DNA of 64,000 bases from Odobenus rosmarus divergens (lineage: Eukaryota > Chordata > Mammalia > Carnivora > Odobenidae): the NCBI RefSeq assembly GCF_000321225.1, contig NW_004450563.1, positions 337,194-401,193 on the forward strand, written 5' to 3'. Below, piece by piece: positions 47,440 to 59,153 of this stretch. Within the stretch, counting starts at the first letter, position 1; each line of letters begins with the position of its first letter. Made by a program: the position numbers and the translations under genes. The notes beneath the pieces are model-generated. The model made no database searches. It was not told where the DNA came from and worked only from the letters and a program-made list of their open reading frames with translations.

Positions 47440-47850
47440 CCTTGTCCTTGTTGGTCCTTACAATACTATATGGAATGCTGCACTATGGGACCAGGCTGCT
47501 TATTTTTCGAGCTTCAACTTTTGTCAATCTTAAGATACACTTTTTATTCCAAACAAACTGCATTTTTTTCAGACCTTTTAAATCATTATATTCTCTTACA
47601 CTGCTTTGCCCTCTACCAAGAATTCATCACCTTCATTAGAAAGCAATCCCAGACTGTCCATAGGTTGAGTGACTTCCCTACATACTTCCATAATACCTGG
47701 CACTTTTCTTAGCACAGTTTTTAATTATAACATTCTTTTCTTATATGTATCCTTCTTAGACTATATTATTTGAGAGCAAGTTTTGACCATTCTTATTTAT
47801 TGTTTTATCTCTAGAGCCTGAACCAATAACCTTATACATACTTATTAACT
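47440..47850 (+). mobile_element. L2 3' region, sense
   Basis: TTTGCCCTCTACCAAGAATTCATCACC, TAATACCTGGCACTTTTCTTAGCACAG and ATTGTTTTATCTCTAGAGCCTGAACCAATAAC fit a decayed L2 3' end. Confidence 0.5.
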
Positions 47851-47928
47851 GATGTGACATATTTCATAATGGGTCAACATTTGGTTAGATTTATGCCGAA
47901 ATTATCTTTCCTCTGTATTATAAAAAGA

Positions 47929-48141
47929 CAGGGCACTGGATGGCTTGGTCAGTTAAGTGTCTGCCTTCAGCTCAGGTCATCATACCAGAATCCTGGGATT
48001 GAGCTCCGCATCTGGCTTCCTGCTCAGTGGGGAGTCTGCTTCTCCCTCTGCCTCTCCCCCCTGGTTTGTGCTCTCTCTCTCTCTCTCACTCATTCTCTCT
48101 CTCTTTCAAATAAATAAATAAAATCTTTTTTTTTAAAAAAA
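47929..48141 (+). mobile_element. CAN SINE, full length, sense
   Basis: The head is GGGCACTGGATGGCTTGGTCAGTTAAGTGTCTGCC, followed by CAGCTCAGGTCATCATACC, GGGGAGTCTGCTTCTCCC, a CT tract and AAATAAATAAATAAAATC. Flanking AAAAAGAC and AAAAAGTC may be the duplication. Confidence 0.93.
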
Positions 48142-48499
48142 GTCTACTGAGAGGATATCTAACTGTTTTAAAGTCCAAATGTTTCTGATATTTTAGAAGA
48201 TTTTTTTATTTGAAACATTTGAAAGTACCAAGTACTAATATCTCCATTTTATCTATCTTTTTTGTGGAATTATATAATTTTGATTTTATGTACATACATG
48301 AAGTACAAGATTCAGAACCTGTGGGATGGAATATGGTGGAAAGTCTTCACCCCATGCTTGTCTTTAGGCACATAGTTGCTCTTATCCAGAGGAATGCTTT
48401 TACCAGTTACTCATGAATCCATCAAAAAGCAATGTACATACAACCATATAAGTCATTATACAGATATAAATATAGATATAATGGCATCCAAAAAATTCT
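48142..48499. other. Unassigned DNA
   Basis: No feature is recognised. Confidence 0.5.
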
Positions 48500-48905
48500 G
48501 TTGTGTTTTGCACTTAATATACCTTCAAGATCATTCCATATCAGAATCAGTATATGTAAAGCTCTCTCGTTATCTTTCCCTACTCATTATTATTCCATTC
48601 TACGGACATACTAGAATTTATTCAGTTATCCTTTTATTGATGAGCACTTAGATTTTTTCACATTCTTTTGTGTTTATATGCATACAACAGTAACTATCTC
48701 TGAAAATATGTTTATTTCACACATGTGCCATTATACCTGTTAAATAAATCTCAAAAAATGAACTGCTGGGTCAAAAGGAATGTACATTTTATTATTAATA
48801 GATATTTCCTAATAGCACTCCGTAAAAGTTTTATTAATATACATTCCCACAGCAATGTATGAGTGTCTGTTTCCTTACACTTTCACCTACCCAGTGAATT
48901 ATTAA
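48500..48905 (-). mobile_element. Old L1M ORF2 3' region, antisense
   Basis: ATTATTCCATTCTACGGACATACTAGAATTTATTCAG, GAACTGCTGGGTCAAAAGGAATGTACATTTTATTATTAATAG and CATTCCCACAGCAATGTATGAGTGTCTGTTTCC are the antisense L1M landmarks in the expected order. Confidence 0.8.
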
Positions 48906-48909
48906 ACTT

Positions 48910-48952
48910 GTCTACAGCCATACTACCCTGAACACACCCAATCTCATCTATC
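48910..48952 (+). pseudogene. 5S rRNA 5'-fragment pseudogene
   Basis: GTCTACAGCCATACTACCCT plus GAACACACCCAATCTCATCT aligns without gaps to the first 40 nt of vertebrate 5S rRNA (GTCTACGGCCATACCACCCT...). All differences are transitions, most at CpG sites of the gene (ACGG to ACAG, ACGCGCC to ACACACC, CCGATC to CCAATC). The rest of the 120-nt RNA, including the internal promoter around positions 50-97, is absent, so it cannot be transcribed as 5S. Confidence 0.82.
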
Positions 48953-48968
48953 ATACAGTTCTATTACA

Positions 48969-49019
48969 GTGTGTGTGTGTGTGTGTGTGTGCATACATGT
49001 ACATGTATGTGTGTGTGTG
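48969..49019. repeat. (GT)n microsatellites
   Basis: Two GT runs (about 48971-48991 and 49008-49018) are separated by CATACATGTACATGTAT. Confidence 0.93.
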
Positions 49020-49459
49020 ACCTCAAGTCTCCAAAGAAGAAGATATCAATAAGGAATAAGATATGTAAGATATTTATTGGAGGAAATATCTGTGAGGCAC
49101 AAAGAAGAGAGAGATCAGACGTAGGCTGGGAATGTCTTCAGACCACAAATTGACCCTGGAGAGTTTTGAACTGTAACTAAGGCAACATAATGCCTACAGC
49201 TCTTTACTCCGATAAGAGTGAAAAACCAGACACCCAGTCACTAGATACAAAGACAGAGCTTTACCAGTCCAGTTATAAATCCATTAAATCTTGCATACTT
49301 TTCTAATCCCATATTCCATGAGAATAACCCTCTGCACAACACCATAATCTATAGAGTACTTGATATTCTGTAAATATACCAGTACTGGGTCTTAGACATT
49401 TCCTTGCCACCTGCCTGATCATTTCTAGCTATTGGAGTCCTTCCAGTATAGATATTTAT
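49020..49459. other. Unassigned DNA
   Basis: No gene or repeat is clearly recognised. Confidence 0.5.
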
Positions 49460-49545
49460 AAGTGTATGTGTATCTCCCCTTAGGCTACGATCTACTTAAA
49501 GGCATGGTCCAATCTTATTCATTTAGTAGACGTTCAATCACTGGA
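49460..49545 (+). mobile_element. L2 3'-end fragment, sense (tentative)
   Basis: CTCCCCTTAGGCTACGATCTACTTAAAGGCATGG and CATTTAGTAGACGTTCAATCACTGG resemble the L2 end (..TAGACTGTAAGCTCCTTGAGGGCAGGG..CATAGTAGGTGCTCAATAAAT). Confidence 0.5.
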
Positions 49546-50589
49546 GTTAATTACTCATTTGAAAACAGAAATTATCAAGAAAGTTTTTTTTTTCCACTTA
49601 GGCAGCAATATAAGCAATTTCACTTCAGAAACATGATCTACTATTTAGACACTATAAGATCTAAAAGTAAACACATATTTTAGTCTCTAGTTTTTAAGTG
49701 CCCACATTCCATCTTTTAAAAGAGTCTGGTAAATATACCTAATCAGAATATTCCACTCTTTGATTCTCTGCATTAATCTCCTGAAATTGGAGCTAATGCT
49801 ACTGAAGTCTATTTTAACAATCAGTCGCAGCTTCACAAAGTTTAATGAGTTGGAGAGAATGTAAAAGCAAAAGAGGCAATTGGTGACAATTTTCTGAATG
49901 AGAGGAGGAAAGTTCTTCAGCAACTCAAGTGTTGTGCATGTAATTATTGTCTTTACTGTGGTTTTGAAGGTACTTTTTGTGATTTAAGTCCAAGACAAGT
50001 ACACAATCTTTTTCTAGATTAATACAGGTAGGCCAGCAGATGTACTAAGAGGATTGTTACTGCTCCATTCGAACTGTTGCCATCTCCTTTGCACTTAATT
50101 AATGATCACTGCCTCTTGATTTGCTGATACCAGAGCAGCCAAGTACAGCACAGGTGACAGCATAAATGATTTTGTTTTCTATTCAAGAATAAATAAAATA
50201 TTAATAATTTGTTTTACGTCTATTTTTAAAAAAGCATTTGATAATGTAAAAGGGGCAGCAGCTCCTGACTTTTGAGGAAAAAAATGCAGTGGAAATATCT
50301 ATTGTCCAAACTACAATTTTATCAACTTTAAAATATGTGGAATAAAGAAGAATTAGTCCCATGGAGAACTGAAAGTAGTAGTTGCATATAATCCATATGC
50401 AGTTAGAGCATATGGGTTATAATTTGGGGCTTTTTACATAAATTTTGATATTATTTGTTATACCATAATACTTGAAGTGCTATTGAAATCACTTTGAAAT
50501 CAATAGGTCATCTTGGGATTAGTTACTATTGGTACCATAAAGAAAATGGATTATCTTGCCCTTTTACCTATTGCCTGTGTTGTTTTGGG
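49546..50589. other. Unassigned DNA
   Basis: No feature is recognised. Confidence 0.5.
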
Positions 50590-50735
50590 AAAATCACTCT
50601 CTACTAGACGGTATGTTTCATGATGCAGAAAATTTTTCTCTTAATTTATCATTCTATCCCTGAATTTAATAGTGCTTGATACATTGTAGGTACTTAATAA
50701 TTACTCATTTAATAGATTCAATGAATAATTATTGT
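50590..50735 (+). mobile_element. L2 3'-end fragment, sense
   Basis: CTACTAGACGGTATGTTTCATGATGCAG, TCATTCTATCCCTGAATTTAATAGTGCTTGATACATTGTAGGTACTTAATAATTACTC follow the L2 terminus closely (..TCCCCAGCACCTAGCACAGTGCTTGGCACATAGTAGGTGCTCAATAAATAT). Confidence 0.7.
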
Positions 50736-50904
50736 GACAAATTTTCTCATATAACTAATGCTTTTTTCACAAGTACACTGGAAGGATCTTCTTATTTTCT
50801 AAAGCTGAATAATCACCCCAAATTTTAATACCTTAAAACAAAAATCACTTTTTATCCCTAACGATTTTTGTGGGTCAGCAATTTAGAAACAGCCTTCCTA
50901 GGTG

Positions 50905-50978
50905 TCTTAGTCCATTTAGGTTGCTATGACAGAAATACCATAGACAAGGTGGCTTATAAACAACTTTTTATAACTTTT
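50905..50978 (-). mobile_element. ERVL-MaLR LTR end, antisense fragment
   Basis: GTGTCTTAGTCCATTTAGGTTGCTATGACAGAAATACCATAGAC and GGTGGCTTATAAACAAC are the antisense 3' terminus of MST/MLT1-type LTRs. Only about 70 bp remain. There is no internal region and no second LTR. Confidence 0.65.
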
Positions 50979-53900
50979 TATAACACAGTTTCATTATGCC
51001 ATGCTATACTTGTAGAAAAAAAATCACAAAATTCAGCCCAACTTGAAAGGAAGAAGACATGCATATACATCACAATTCACTGTGAAAAATAAAGAAATTT
51101 TTACATACTTTTTACAACTACCACAGAAGATTAAGATAAAGAATATAAAGATGTCTTGGGCAAAATCAGAATCTACTATTTGTTTGACAATATATAACTA
51201 ATTGAATTAAACGAACAATTATAAATTTTTAAAAGACCTGTGTTTATTTATAAATGAATATCCAGTCAAAATAATAAAAAAATCCTAATGACCTATCTAT
51301 TGTAAACTTAAAGTATAAACTCATACAGAATTTTTGTATGGATAAGTGTAGCAATTTTCTTATAATTATCATCTTATATGTGTGATTGGATATTTTATAT
51401 TCAAGTTCATGTTTGAACAGTAGTTCCAAAAATAGATCACATCAATCAAATGGCATTAAAAGAAAAAAAAAACTAAGAAAGGAGAAATCTATCAGGCTAT
51501 TGTTTTGTGTCTGCAAGATCCCTGACTCCCCTGGTCCTTATATTACCTGATCATATCACTTGGGGGAATAGAGAGCCACAGTATATACCTTAATTCCAAT
51601 AATGTCATTCCCAACAAATAGAATTACTGACAAACCTTGATTCCAGTAATTCCAGTCTCAATAAAAATGTAGGCTGGAAAATTAATTCTAAGATTAAAGG
51701 TTATTTCTAAGTGACCACCTTTCACTTTTCAAATTAGTGAGAATTATGTGCAAAAGTTCTTATTGTCCAAGCCAATTTCTTCTAGTAGTTTTTTGTTTAA
51801 ATCCCTAAGCAGCATTTATGCTGGGCTTAAACACACAAACTACCTAACTAACCAAATAACTAAGTAAAACCTCCTAAAGCTGCCCTGTCCTAGAACTGTC
51901 TTGTCTTGAAACCTTCTGACACAAGCCATCCTTCAAGGGTAGCCTTGAAAACATACACCAAAAAGTCACTTGCTGTTTAGAATGACACATTCTATCACAC
52001 AAACCATCACAAGGAGGAAATAATCATCTCAGAAGTCAACCCCCTAGGGCTCCTTTTTATATGAGTTGCTGGTATACCAGAAATAATGCATACAGAAGAA
52101 GAAGAAACTGCATTTTATTCTTTAAGATAAAAAAAGAAACAAATGGCATGAAAGTAATTTGATATTAAATCAAGATGACAGTGTTGTATTAACTCCTCTT
52201 GTTGAACCTGTAGATGCACTGAGAAGTCAGCGATTACATGAAAGAAGCCCTTGCAAACTGAAAGAAAGAACAGGAGCAGACAATGATAATTTGGGATAAG
52301 TGTAGGGAGAGATGGTAGAGTTGGCATCTTAGTTTTCATGTAAAAGATTCTGAATAGTGTTGATAGGGGAAAACAAGGCAAAGGATGCATTTCCTTATTT
52401 CTGAAGTCCTAGAGAAGCACCCATACGCCCATCAGCTCAATTCTGATTCTTTTAGATACTTAATGTTTATATTTTCCTCAAAGATTGCCTAAAGAAACAC
52501 TAGTGAAGGCATTTAAGACAGATCTACATAAATATAGAATTATTTATGACTATTGAAATTAAAATTGAATTAAAAATGACTATTAAGTAGTTCAATAAAA
52601 TCTGGTTATTTAGCATTATTTAGACAGAACAGATTTTTTGAAATGGGGGCTGATACTCAACATATTATTTTGGTATTATGGAGAAAGTCTGAATCTCTCT
52701 TTCAATATAAGACTGATTGAAATGAATATCTATGCATTTTTGAGAACAGGAAATTGAGGTTTTTATGGACCATTCAAGAAAAGTACACAATTTCTAGCCA
52801 AACTATAAATGTTGGCTGTTTCAAGAAACGAGGGGGGATAAAGTCCTCAAATCCAACCTGGCTTCAGATAGTTACCAGTGCTCTTCTTAGTTTGAGTGAA
52901 AGAGTTACCAGTGGACAATCAGAAGGAATAAAGAACCCCAAGTAAATCTTCTTATAAATATTCTAACGCAATGACTCCCATTCTGCACCAGACCTCCTCA
53001 TTTTTTCCTTCTTAAAATATTTAATGCTTTAATGGAATATTTATTAAAGTTTTGAAGGACTATTAACCAGAAGGGGAGAAAAAGGTCAACATAAGAAGAA
53101 GCAATAGATTTAGCACCTCTGGTATAAAACATTACTATTTTTAGATCACTATTAAAAATATATATTTGCATGTTGCCTTTTGGACCTTATTCTTCCAGAT
53201 AAAAAACAATTTAATGAAGAAAAAATAAATGATCCAATGGAAGTTTTAGGCAATCCATAAAAATATGGGTTACCATTATTGTTTTCTCTTTATAGAGAAT
53301 GTTCCATTTTTATATCTCATTCCCCTCAAATGGTATAGGTTTTGACACGGAATCATACTCGTAGGTAAACTAAAACAAAACATTAAAACAATTCAATCCA
53401 CTTAAATTTAAATGAATTTGTTTTCCTCTTTTTATTTGGTATTACAATCTATTTACAGAACTCTCTGGGGATAGAGTGAACATATGATATGAACATATAT
53501 ATATATTCATTAGATGCTTTAAAAGCAAAATAGATCTCTATGAAAAAGTGAAATGTATGTTCCATCTACTTTATTTAATGTTTTTAGGGAAAATCCTATG
53601 GAAGTGTAATATATAAGTTAAGATTTGAAATACGAGTAGAAGTTTTGCTTATTTTATTCAATTATTGAGTTGCTTTCTCTGTACATAAAGATTAATAATG
53701 TAGGGCTTACAAAATCATTCAAAAATATATCCAAAGGATTTGAATAAAATATATTTGTGAGAAGCCTCAAGTCTACTCAAGTCTTTATTCACTGTTTAAT
53801 TTTCATAGGTTGAAGTATTTCAAGAAATACCGGATTGAAAGTTTGTCTAGAGCAGGGACTGTATCTTTTTTTTTTTTCCTCTGGCACAGGCTTGGTGCTA

Positions 53901-54515
53901 ATTCTCAATATAGAACCACAGAGGGCATTTCTAACAATAGAACTAATCAGCAAGTCCTCATTAGTACCCTGCTTTAATAAAATTTTTGCATGTTATTTTA
54001 AATATAGGTGACATTTTTCTCTCTTTGATGAATATAATCATTCAAGTAGCAACAGCTACTTCACTGTATGAGAAAGTTAAGCATATTTTAAAATCATATT
54101 AACACTTTTGAGTGTGCTATTTTAATAGTCTACTGTTCAGAGCAGTCATTCCCATCCCAGGTGCAATCAAAATGATTTAGTGACTATTGCCTAATAGAAA
54201 AATTTGCTTAAATAATAGCTTGTATTCTCCCAAAAATAGAAAGCAACAATTTTTGAGGTGAAGGAGGACTACCTCTTACTGAACAACTACTTCTAGTAAT
54301 ATAAATTGGTTTCAATATCTAAATCTAAATTTTGGTAATATATAACAAATTGATGTGCTTTAACAAAAGCTTACACAATTAAAAATAATTGCAAATAGTA
54401 CCTAATTCTGTTCTATATAATTAAATTTTATTATGATATATTGAAGAAAATATTGAGTGGAAAATAAAGTCCAACAGTTTATTAGTAATGTTCAGCTAAT
54501 ACATTTTAATCAGTA
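50979..54515. other. Unassigned AT-rich DNA
   Basis: CTTTTTATAA is duplicated at about 50965-50985. A poly-T lies near 53868-53879. I see no exon, RNA gene or nameable repeat in these 3.5 kb. Confidence 0.45.
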
Positions 54516-54516
54516 A

Positions 54517-54541
54517 ACACACACACACACACACACACACA
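54517..54541. repeat. (AC)n microsatellite
   Basis: About 12 uninterrupted AC units. Confidence 0.95.
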
Positions 54542-56393
54542 GAAACTTTCAGCACTTTTCTGAGGGCTTAAATGAAAAGCTACAAAGTGTACAAAACATG
54601 TAAGTTGGGGGAAATTTCCAAGAATTTTTTGTCATTTATTTAAATCTAAATAAAAGTTTATCTTCGTCACTATTCCTAAGAAACCACTTGGAAAAAATAA
54701 TACACATACAAACAGATACATAAATGTAAATAATTTATGTTGATGAAAATACCTCAAGGTTTCTAGGGGGTTACATGAGATAACTTCTAAAAAGTGCTTC
54801 ACATATTTTTCAAATTTTTTGAATTGATTAAAAAATGAGGCCCCCCCAAATAAAACTTTTAATGTGTAATTCACAGCCTCTTTCCTTCTGTCTTCTAAAG
54901 AACACTCTATGGTTGGCTATTAAATTTGTGTTATTACGTTTACAGCTGATGTAATGTATTTTGTTGTTGACAGTGAAGAAGAAAGTGAGAAGAAACCTAA
55001 AAATGTTAAATTAATTTATATAAAAAGAGGTGGAGGTGCTACTGATAGGAAAGTTTGATATCAAGGCCTAAGAAGACAAAGGATAGAGCTTAGGAAAATG
55101 TGCTGTTGGGCTGGGTATGGTAAGTATGGCTGATATAATGAGTGGGACTCTGAAGACAGAAATGTTTAAGAAGAAATTGAGAAAAATGCTGAATTGCACA
55201 TACAGAAATAGGAAGTAGACATACTTTTCCTACTCCTATTAAGTAAAGCTAAAATCTCTCGATATTATATAATAAAATGAACATAAAAGGACTCTGAAAA
55301 GTGGAAAAAAAGAAGGCAGACTGGCTAGAGACCTTAAGACCCAAGGAACAACATAAAAGTTTTTTTGTTTGTTTGTTTCTTGTTTTATGTACTCCAGACT
55401 GGATTCTAGAGAAATCAGCAACTGGGAAGACCAATGGTTGTAGACACAAAATGCCACAGGAAAATCCTGCTCCCTCTAATGAATGGAATGGAAAAGGGCA
55501 GTCCAGAAAAACGGAAGACTTTTAGACAATAACTACTCTACTCCAGGCAAACATCACAGGAAGAACAGTGGCCCTACTGTCATCCCCACAGGCCAGGCCC
55601 AGCTAGAGTTCTGAGTATCCTGACTCAGTCCACTTGTATGACCTTAAAGTCATTGAAGTGTTGCCATCAGAAGCCTGTAGCCAAAAGCACCTGGCAAAGT
55701 CCTTTCCCTCAGGGCTATGAGACTTCCATCTTTGTTAAAGATAAAGCCCCCGGGCCTGTGGCTAATTGCAAGAGCCTTCAGGGAAGCATCAGAGCAAAAC
55801 AAAAAAGTATCTGTAGATGACAGAACAGTTAAATTGTTGGACATTAGATGTCCATGACATGTTCCTACAAGGTTGATGGACTTTTGTAACTGGAGAAAGG
55901 AGCCTGATACTCATTCCAAAGAGACACAGGGAGCAGAAAGTAAATCAGAATAGATATTGATCCTCCAGATTGCTATCTTGAATGACACTTCTCTCTTATG
56001 CACACTTGGACTGACAACAGACAATGATAGCAGCAAATCCCCAGGATCCTCTCATGCTTGAATTTCTGAGAATAGCCTATTCTTAATTTGACAGAATTTG
56101 GAGGAAAAATTGTAGCGATTGTAGCACATGCTTAGACATAGCAATGAATAAAGGGCCAGGGGTCATTTGAGAGTTATTTTTCCATTTTGCAGACACTATA
56201 AAACTGTCCCTTCTCCTCACTATTCAAAAAAGGAAACAACAATCAAAATTGCCTACTGAGTCCCTGAAGCCAGTGACTATATATTCTTTCCTTCCCCAGC
56301 ACACAGTAGCCTGTCAACTCATTTTATTGGTTATAATCTATAAATTGGTTTTACAAAGCTGATAAGGAAGTAATGATTTATTTTAGGACTCTG
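54542..56393. other. Unassigned DNA; 55250-56300 less AT-rich
   Basis: A (TTTG)-rich run lies at 55359-55382. Short open frames on both strands near 55240-55840 have no recognised domain. The block may be a decayed repeat (LTR interior or L1 5'UTR), but I cannot support either. Confidence 0.4.
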
Positions 56394-56449
56394 AATTCTT
56401 TTTTTAGCATATCATAACTAAAGTGTGTGTTTGCCTGATTTTACATATC
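56394..56449 (+). repeat. Dispersed direct repeat, copy 1
   Basis: TTAGCATATCATAACTAAAG, then TGTGTGTTTGCCTGATTTTACATATC. It recurs at 57918-57970 with one substitution and a shorter T run. The flanks do not match. Confidence 0.85.
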
Positions 56450-56658
56450 TATGGACATATAGATAGACATACACACACATATACATACATATATATGCAT
56501 TTACATATATATTTATTTACTTATTTTTGTGGACAGGTGTCTTTAGTTAAAAATCATACATTTTCTTCATTTAAGTAACTTTCACTTTTGGTAAATTCAC
56601 TTAAATGGGAGGTCAGCCAACATACTGTGCAAGGAAAGTCAGTTGCCAAGATGTTAGT

Positions 56659-56828
56659 AAAAGATAAGTGTAGGGGCACCTGGGTGGCTCAGTCCATTAA
56701 GTGTCTGCCTTCTGATCAGGTCATGGTCTCAGGATCCTGGAATCCAGCCCTACCTTGGTCTGCTCAGCAGGGAGTCTGCTTCTCCTTCTGCCCCTCCTCC
56801 TGCTGGTGTTCTCTCTCTTTCTCTCAAA

Positions 56829-56863
<35 letters not shown>

Positions 56864-56886
56864 AACCTTAAAAAAAAAAGATAAGT
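56659..56886 (+). mobile_element. CAN SINE, full length, sense, with perfect target-site duplication
   Basis: The head is GGGGCACCTGGGTGGCTCAGTCC, with CAGGTCATGGTCTCAGG, GCAGGGAGTCTGCTTCTCC, a CT tract, and about ten AAAT units. AAAAGATAAGT at 56659-56669 and 56876-56886 is an exact 11-bp duplication. Confidence 0.95.
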
Positions 56887-56910
56887 CTGTGATTTAATAA
56901 TAAGACTTTG

Positions 56911-57309
56911 TGTTGGGGGAGGTCAAGAAAAGGACATGACCACCAACTGACCTAAGCAATGGGAGGCTCTCCACCCTCTCCTCAGTCCTTGAAATGTACA
57001 TCCCATTTGCCTTCCCTGCTCCCAGAAGCTGCCCCAAGGATACAGGTTTAGAATAGAAATGTGATGTGGAAGGCTATTTGCATGGTATATATGACTGAAG
57101 ACAGTTAAGGCCGATATATAATCTTTTAAGATTTGTTGGTCTTGCAGCTGCAGAAGACAAACCTTGTAACTAAGTTCTTTTGCTTATTAAATTGCTACCT
57201 ACCAATCTGAAATGATCTGCCTCTTTCTTTGGTCTCTCCTTGCCCTCTGTAAAGGGGGTCAGTTTCCAATTACACCCGGGAGGCTCCTGGGCCCGTCTGG
57301 GAACCAACA
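56911..57309 (+). mobile_element. Solo endogenous-retrovirus LTR (399 bp)
   Basis: The element begins TGTTGG and ends CCAACA, a perfect 6-bp terminal inverted repeat with canonical TG...CA ends. It is flanked by CTTTG at 56906-56910 and 57310-57314, an exact 5-bp target duplication. An octamer, ATTTGCAT (57076-57083), lies just before a TATATAT box (57086-57092). ATTAAA (57186-57191) is a polyadenylation signal followed by a GT/CT-rich U5. There is no internal gag, pol or env, so it is the product of LTR-LTR recombination. The subfamily is unknown; size, ends and duplication length fit a class I (gamma-like) ERV. Confidence 0.88.
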
Positions 57310-57314
57310 CTTTG

Positions 57315-58348
57315 ATATAGCCCCTTCAGATGAACACAATGGTTTAAACAATTATCAATTGAAATTAATTAGGTTTTCTTTAAATTATAGAATATCTCAT
57401 AAGATTGTATAGGTATATGCAAATCCTAGAAGATGAATCATAATTTATACTATTTCAATAGAATATTTCCTGGCTTGAAACAATTAATTTTAAATGAATC
57501 TTAGCAATAAAAATAATATACCATTCCATGATATGAATGCAAAATATATTGATAAATATCAATGACAATTATGGATTGATGAGGAAAAAGTAAATCAAAT
57601 AAGACTTTCTTATTTAAAAATATGGTTTGAAATCATAACAGCCAGAATACATGGAACAGATTGCTTTAAAATTCTCACAGGTGTTACAAATCTTGGACCT
57701 CAAAGCCAGAAAGTTTGGGATGGAAAATGTGGGTAGGTGTGGGTAAGTGAGAACCCAATCATTGCCTTTGTTTACGCAGTGTACTATTGTCTACAGTATA
57801 TGCAGTCAGACATATACATAGTTATTATGCAGGAGCAATGGTCTCTGAAACTAACCCAGTCTGGTTCAATTAAATTCTGAAACTTAGGGATAGGGAGCTA
57901 GAATGTAGATTGCCATCAATTCTTTTAGCATATCATAACTAAAGTGTATGTTTGCCTGATTTTACATATCAGGAGCATTAGAACAGACCCTGGGACCAAC
58001 TGACAGCAGTGAATATTTAAGAAAAGTTTGGAGCAAATTAAAGACAATTATTTTTAAACAATATTTAAATTAACAATTGAAATTTTAGTTGAGATTGAAC
58101 ATGTTTTAATAGTTCTAACAACTTGTTTCAACAATCCTAATGAACTCCTTCCAATGGCTTAGTAGCCCTATACATTTGTAATAATGCAATATATTCAAAT
58201 TTTAAGATACTTCCAACAGTTGTGGTCCTAGGTCACTATGGGTGGCATGAGCCTCCCAAATATTTCAACAGAAGATTTTAGAGAGTAGAATAAATTCTGG
58301 CTTGTAAATGTGAGATAAATGCATATAGTCTCACCAGTGGGTAAAATT
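57315..58348. other. Unassigned DNA containing repeat copy 2
   Basis: Only the dispersed repeat at 57918-57970 is recognisable. Confidence 0.5.
57918..57970 (+). repeat. Dispersed direct repeat, copy 2
   Basis: It carries TTAGCATATCATAACTAAAG, then TGTATGTTTGCCTGATTTTACATATC, as at 56394-56449. The two copies lie about 1.5 kb apart and bracket the SINE and the solo LTR. Confidence 0.85.
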
Positions 58349-58509
58349 GGTAATAAAATAGGAAACTCCAGAAAGAAAGGTAGTCCTTATGGACTAAATG
58401 TATATTTCACTTTATTGGCCTGAGTAATTCCTGGTAATAAAATAGGAAACTCCAGAAATAAAGATAGTCCTTATGGATTGAATGTATATTTCACTTTATA
58501 GGTCTGAGC
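58349..58509. repeat. Two-copy tandem repeat, 84-bp unit
   Basis: GGTAATAAAATAGGAAACTC starts copy 1 at 58349 and copy 2 at 58433. Each continues through CCAGAAA.AAAG.TAGTCCTTATGGA and ATGTATATTTCACTTTAT. There are about six substitutions over some 76 aligned bases, so the duplication is old. Confidence 0.93.
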
Positions 58510-59087
58510 ACTGAATTAGTTTGGAAAGTCAAAAAGTTTCTCAGACATGTACATCTCCATTGAGAGTTGGCCTCGTCTTTTTCTCCACATTGACTTTACC
58601 TGGGGGCCTTGGCTAACTGAAAAGTATCTATATGAAATTCTGGAATAGGAAAGAAAATATAAATGTCAAGATATGTCCTGGATCTTAAAACTTCTCCTTT
58701 GAAGGAACACTAATCAGTTCCACAAATACTTCACTGGGTAAAACATATTTCATGACAACTGAGGATAAAAATGACTACATATTTACATCTTTTTTCTTTG
58801 TCTTATGTTAAATTGAAATAAATTGTGATCATACTTTTCTCACAAATATAAATTGCACCTTGATACAAATAGAGCATGTTATATTTGCAAACTTCCTGTC
58901 ATAAATTCCATTTTTAACTATTGTTTGAAAAAAGATGGTTTAATATTGCCACCGAAGATTAAAAAGTTGCCAATATAAGCTTCACATGAAGTAATGGAAT
59001 TATGATTGGATATATTTCTGGCCTTTTTTTCTGTTTTAAGACAGATAAAAAGGGTATGTGAATGCTACCTTTCCAACCCTGCCTTTA
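58510..59087. other. Unassigned DNA
   Basis: No feature is recognised. Confidence 0.5.
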
Positions 59088-59153
59088 AGCAGGTGAACCT
59101 GCAGGCGAAACTATATTACTGCCCACTCAGGGTTCTATTTATGGTCAGACATG
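59088..59153 (+). repeat. Diverged repeat pair, copy A
   Basis: AGCAGGTGAACCTGCAGGCG, then AAACTATATTACTGCCCACT, CAGGGTTCTATTTATGGTCAGACATGA. It aligns at roughly 75 percent to copy B at 60064-60131. Family unknown. Confidence 0.65.

Noticed and set aside
55250..56300. Moderately GC-rich block as a retroviral interior or gene
   Set aside because: No conserved retroviral or cellular protein motif is seen in any frame; left unassigned.
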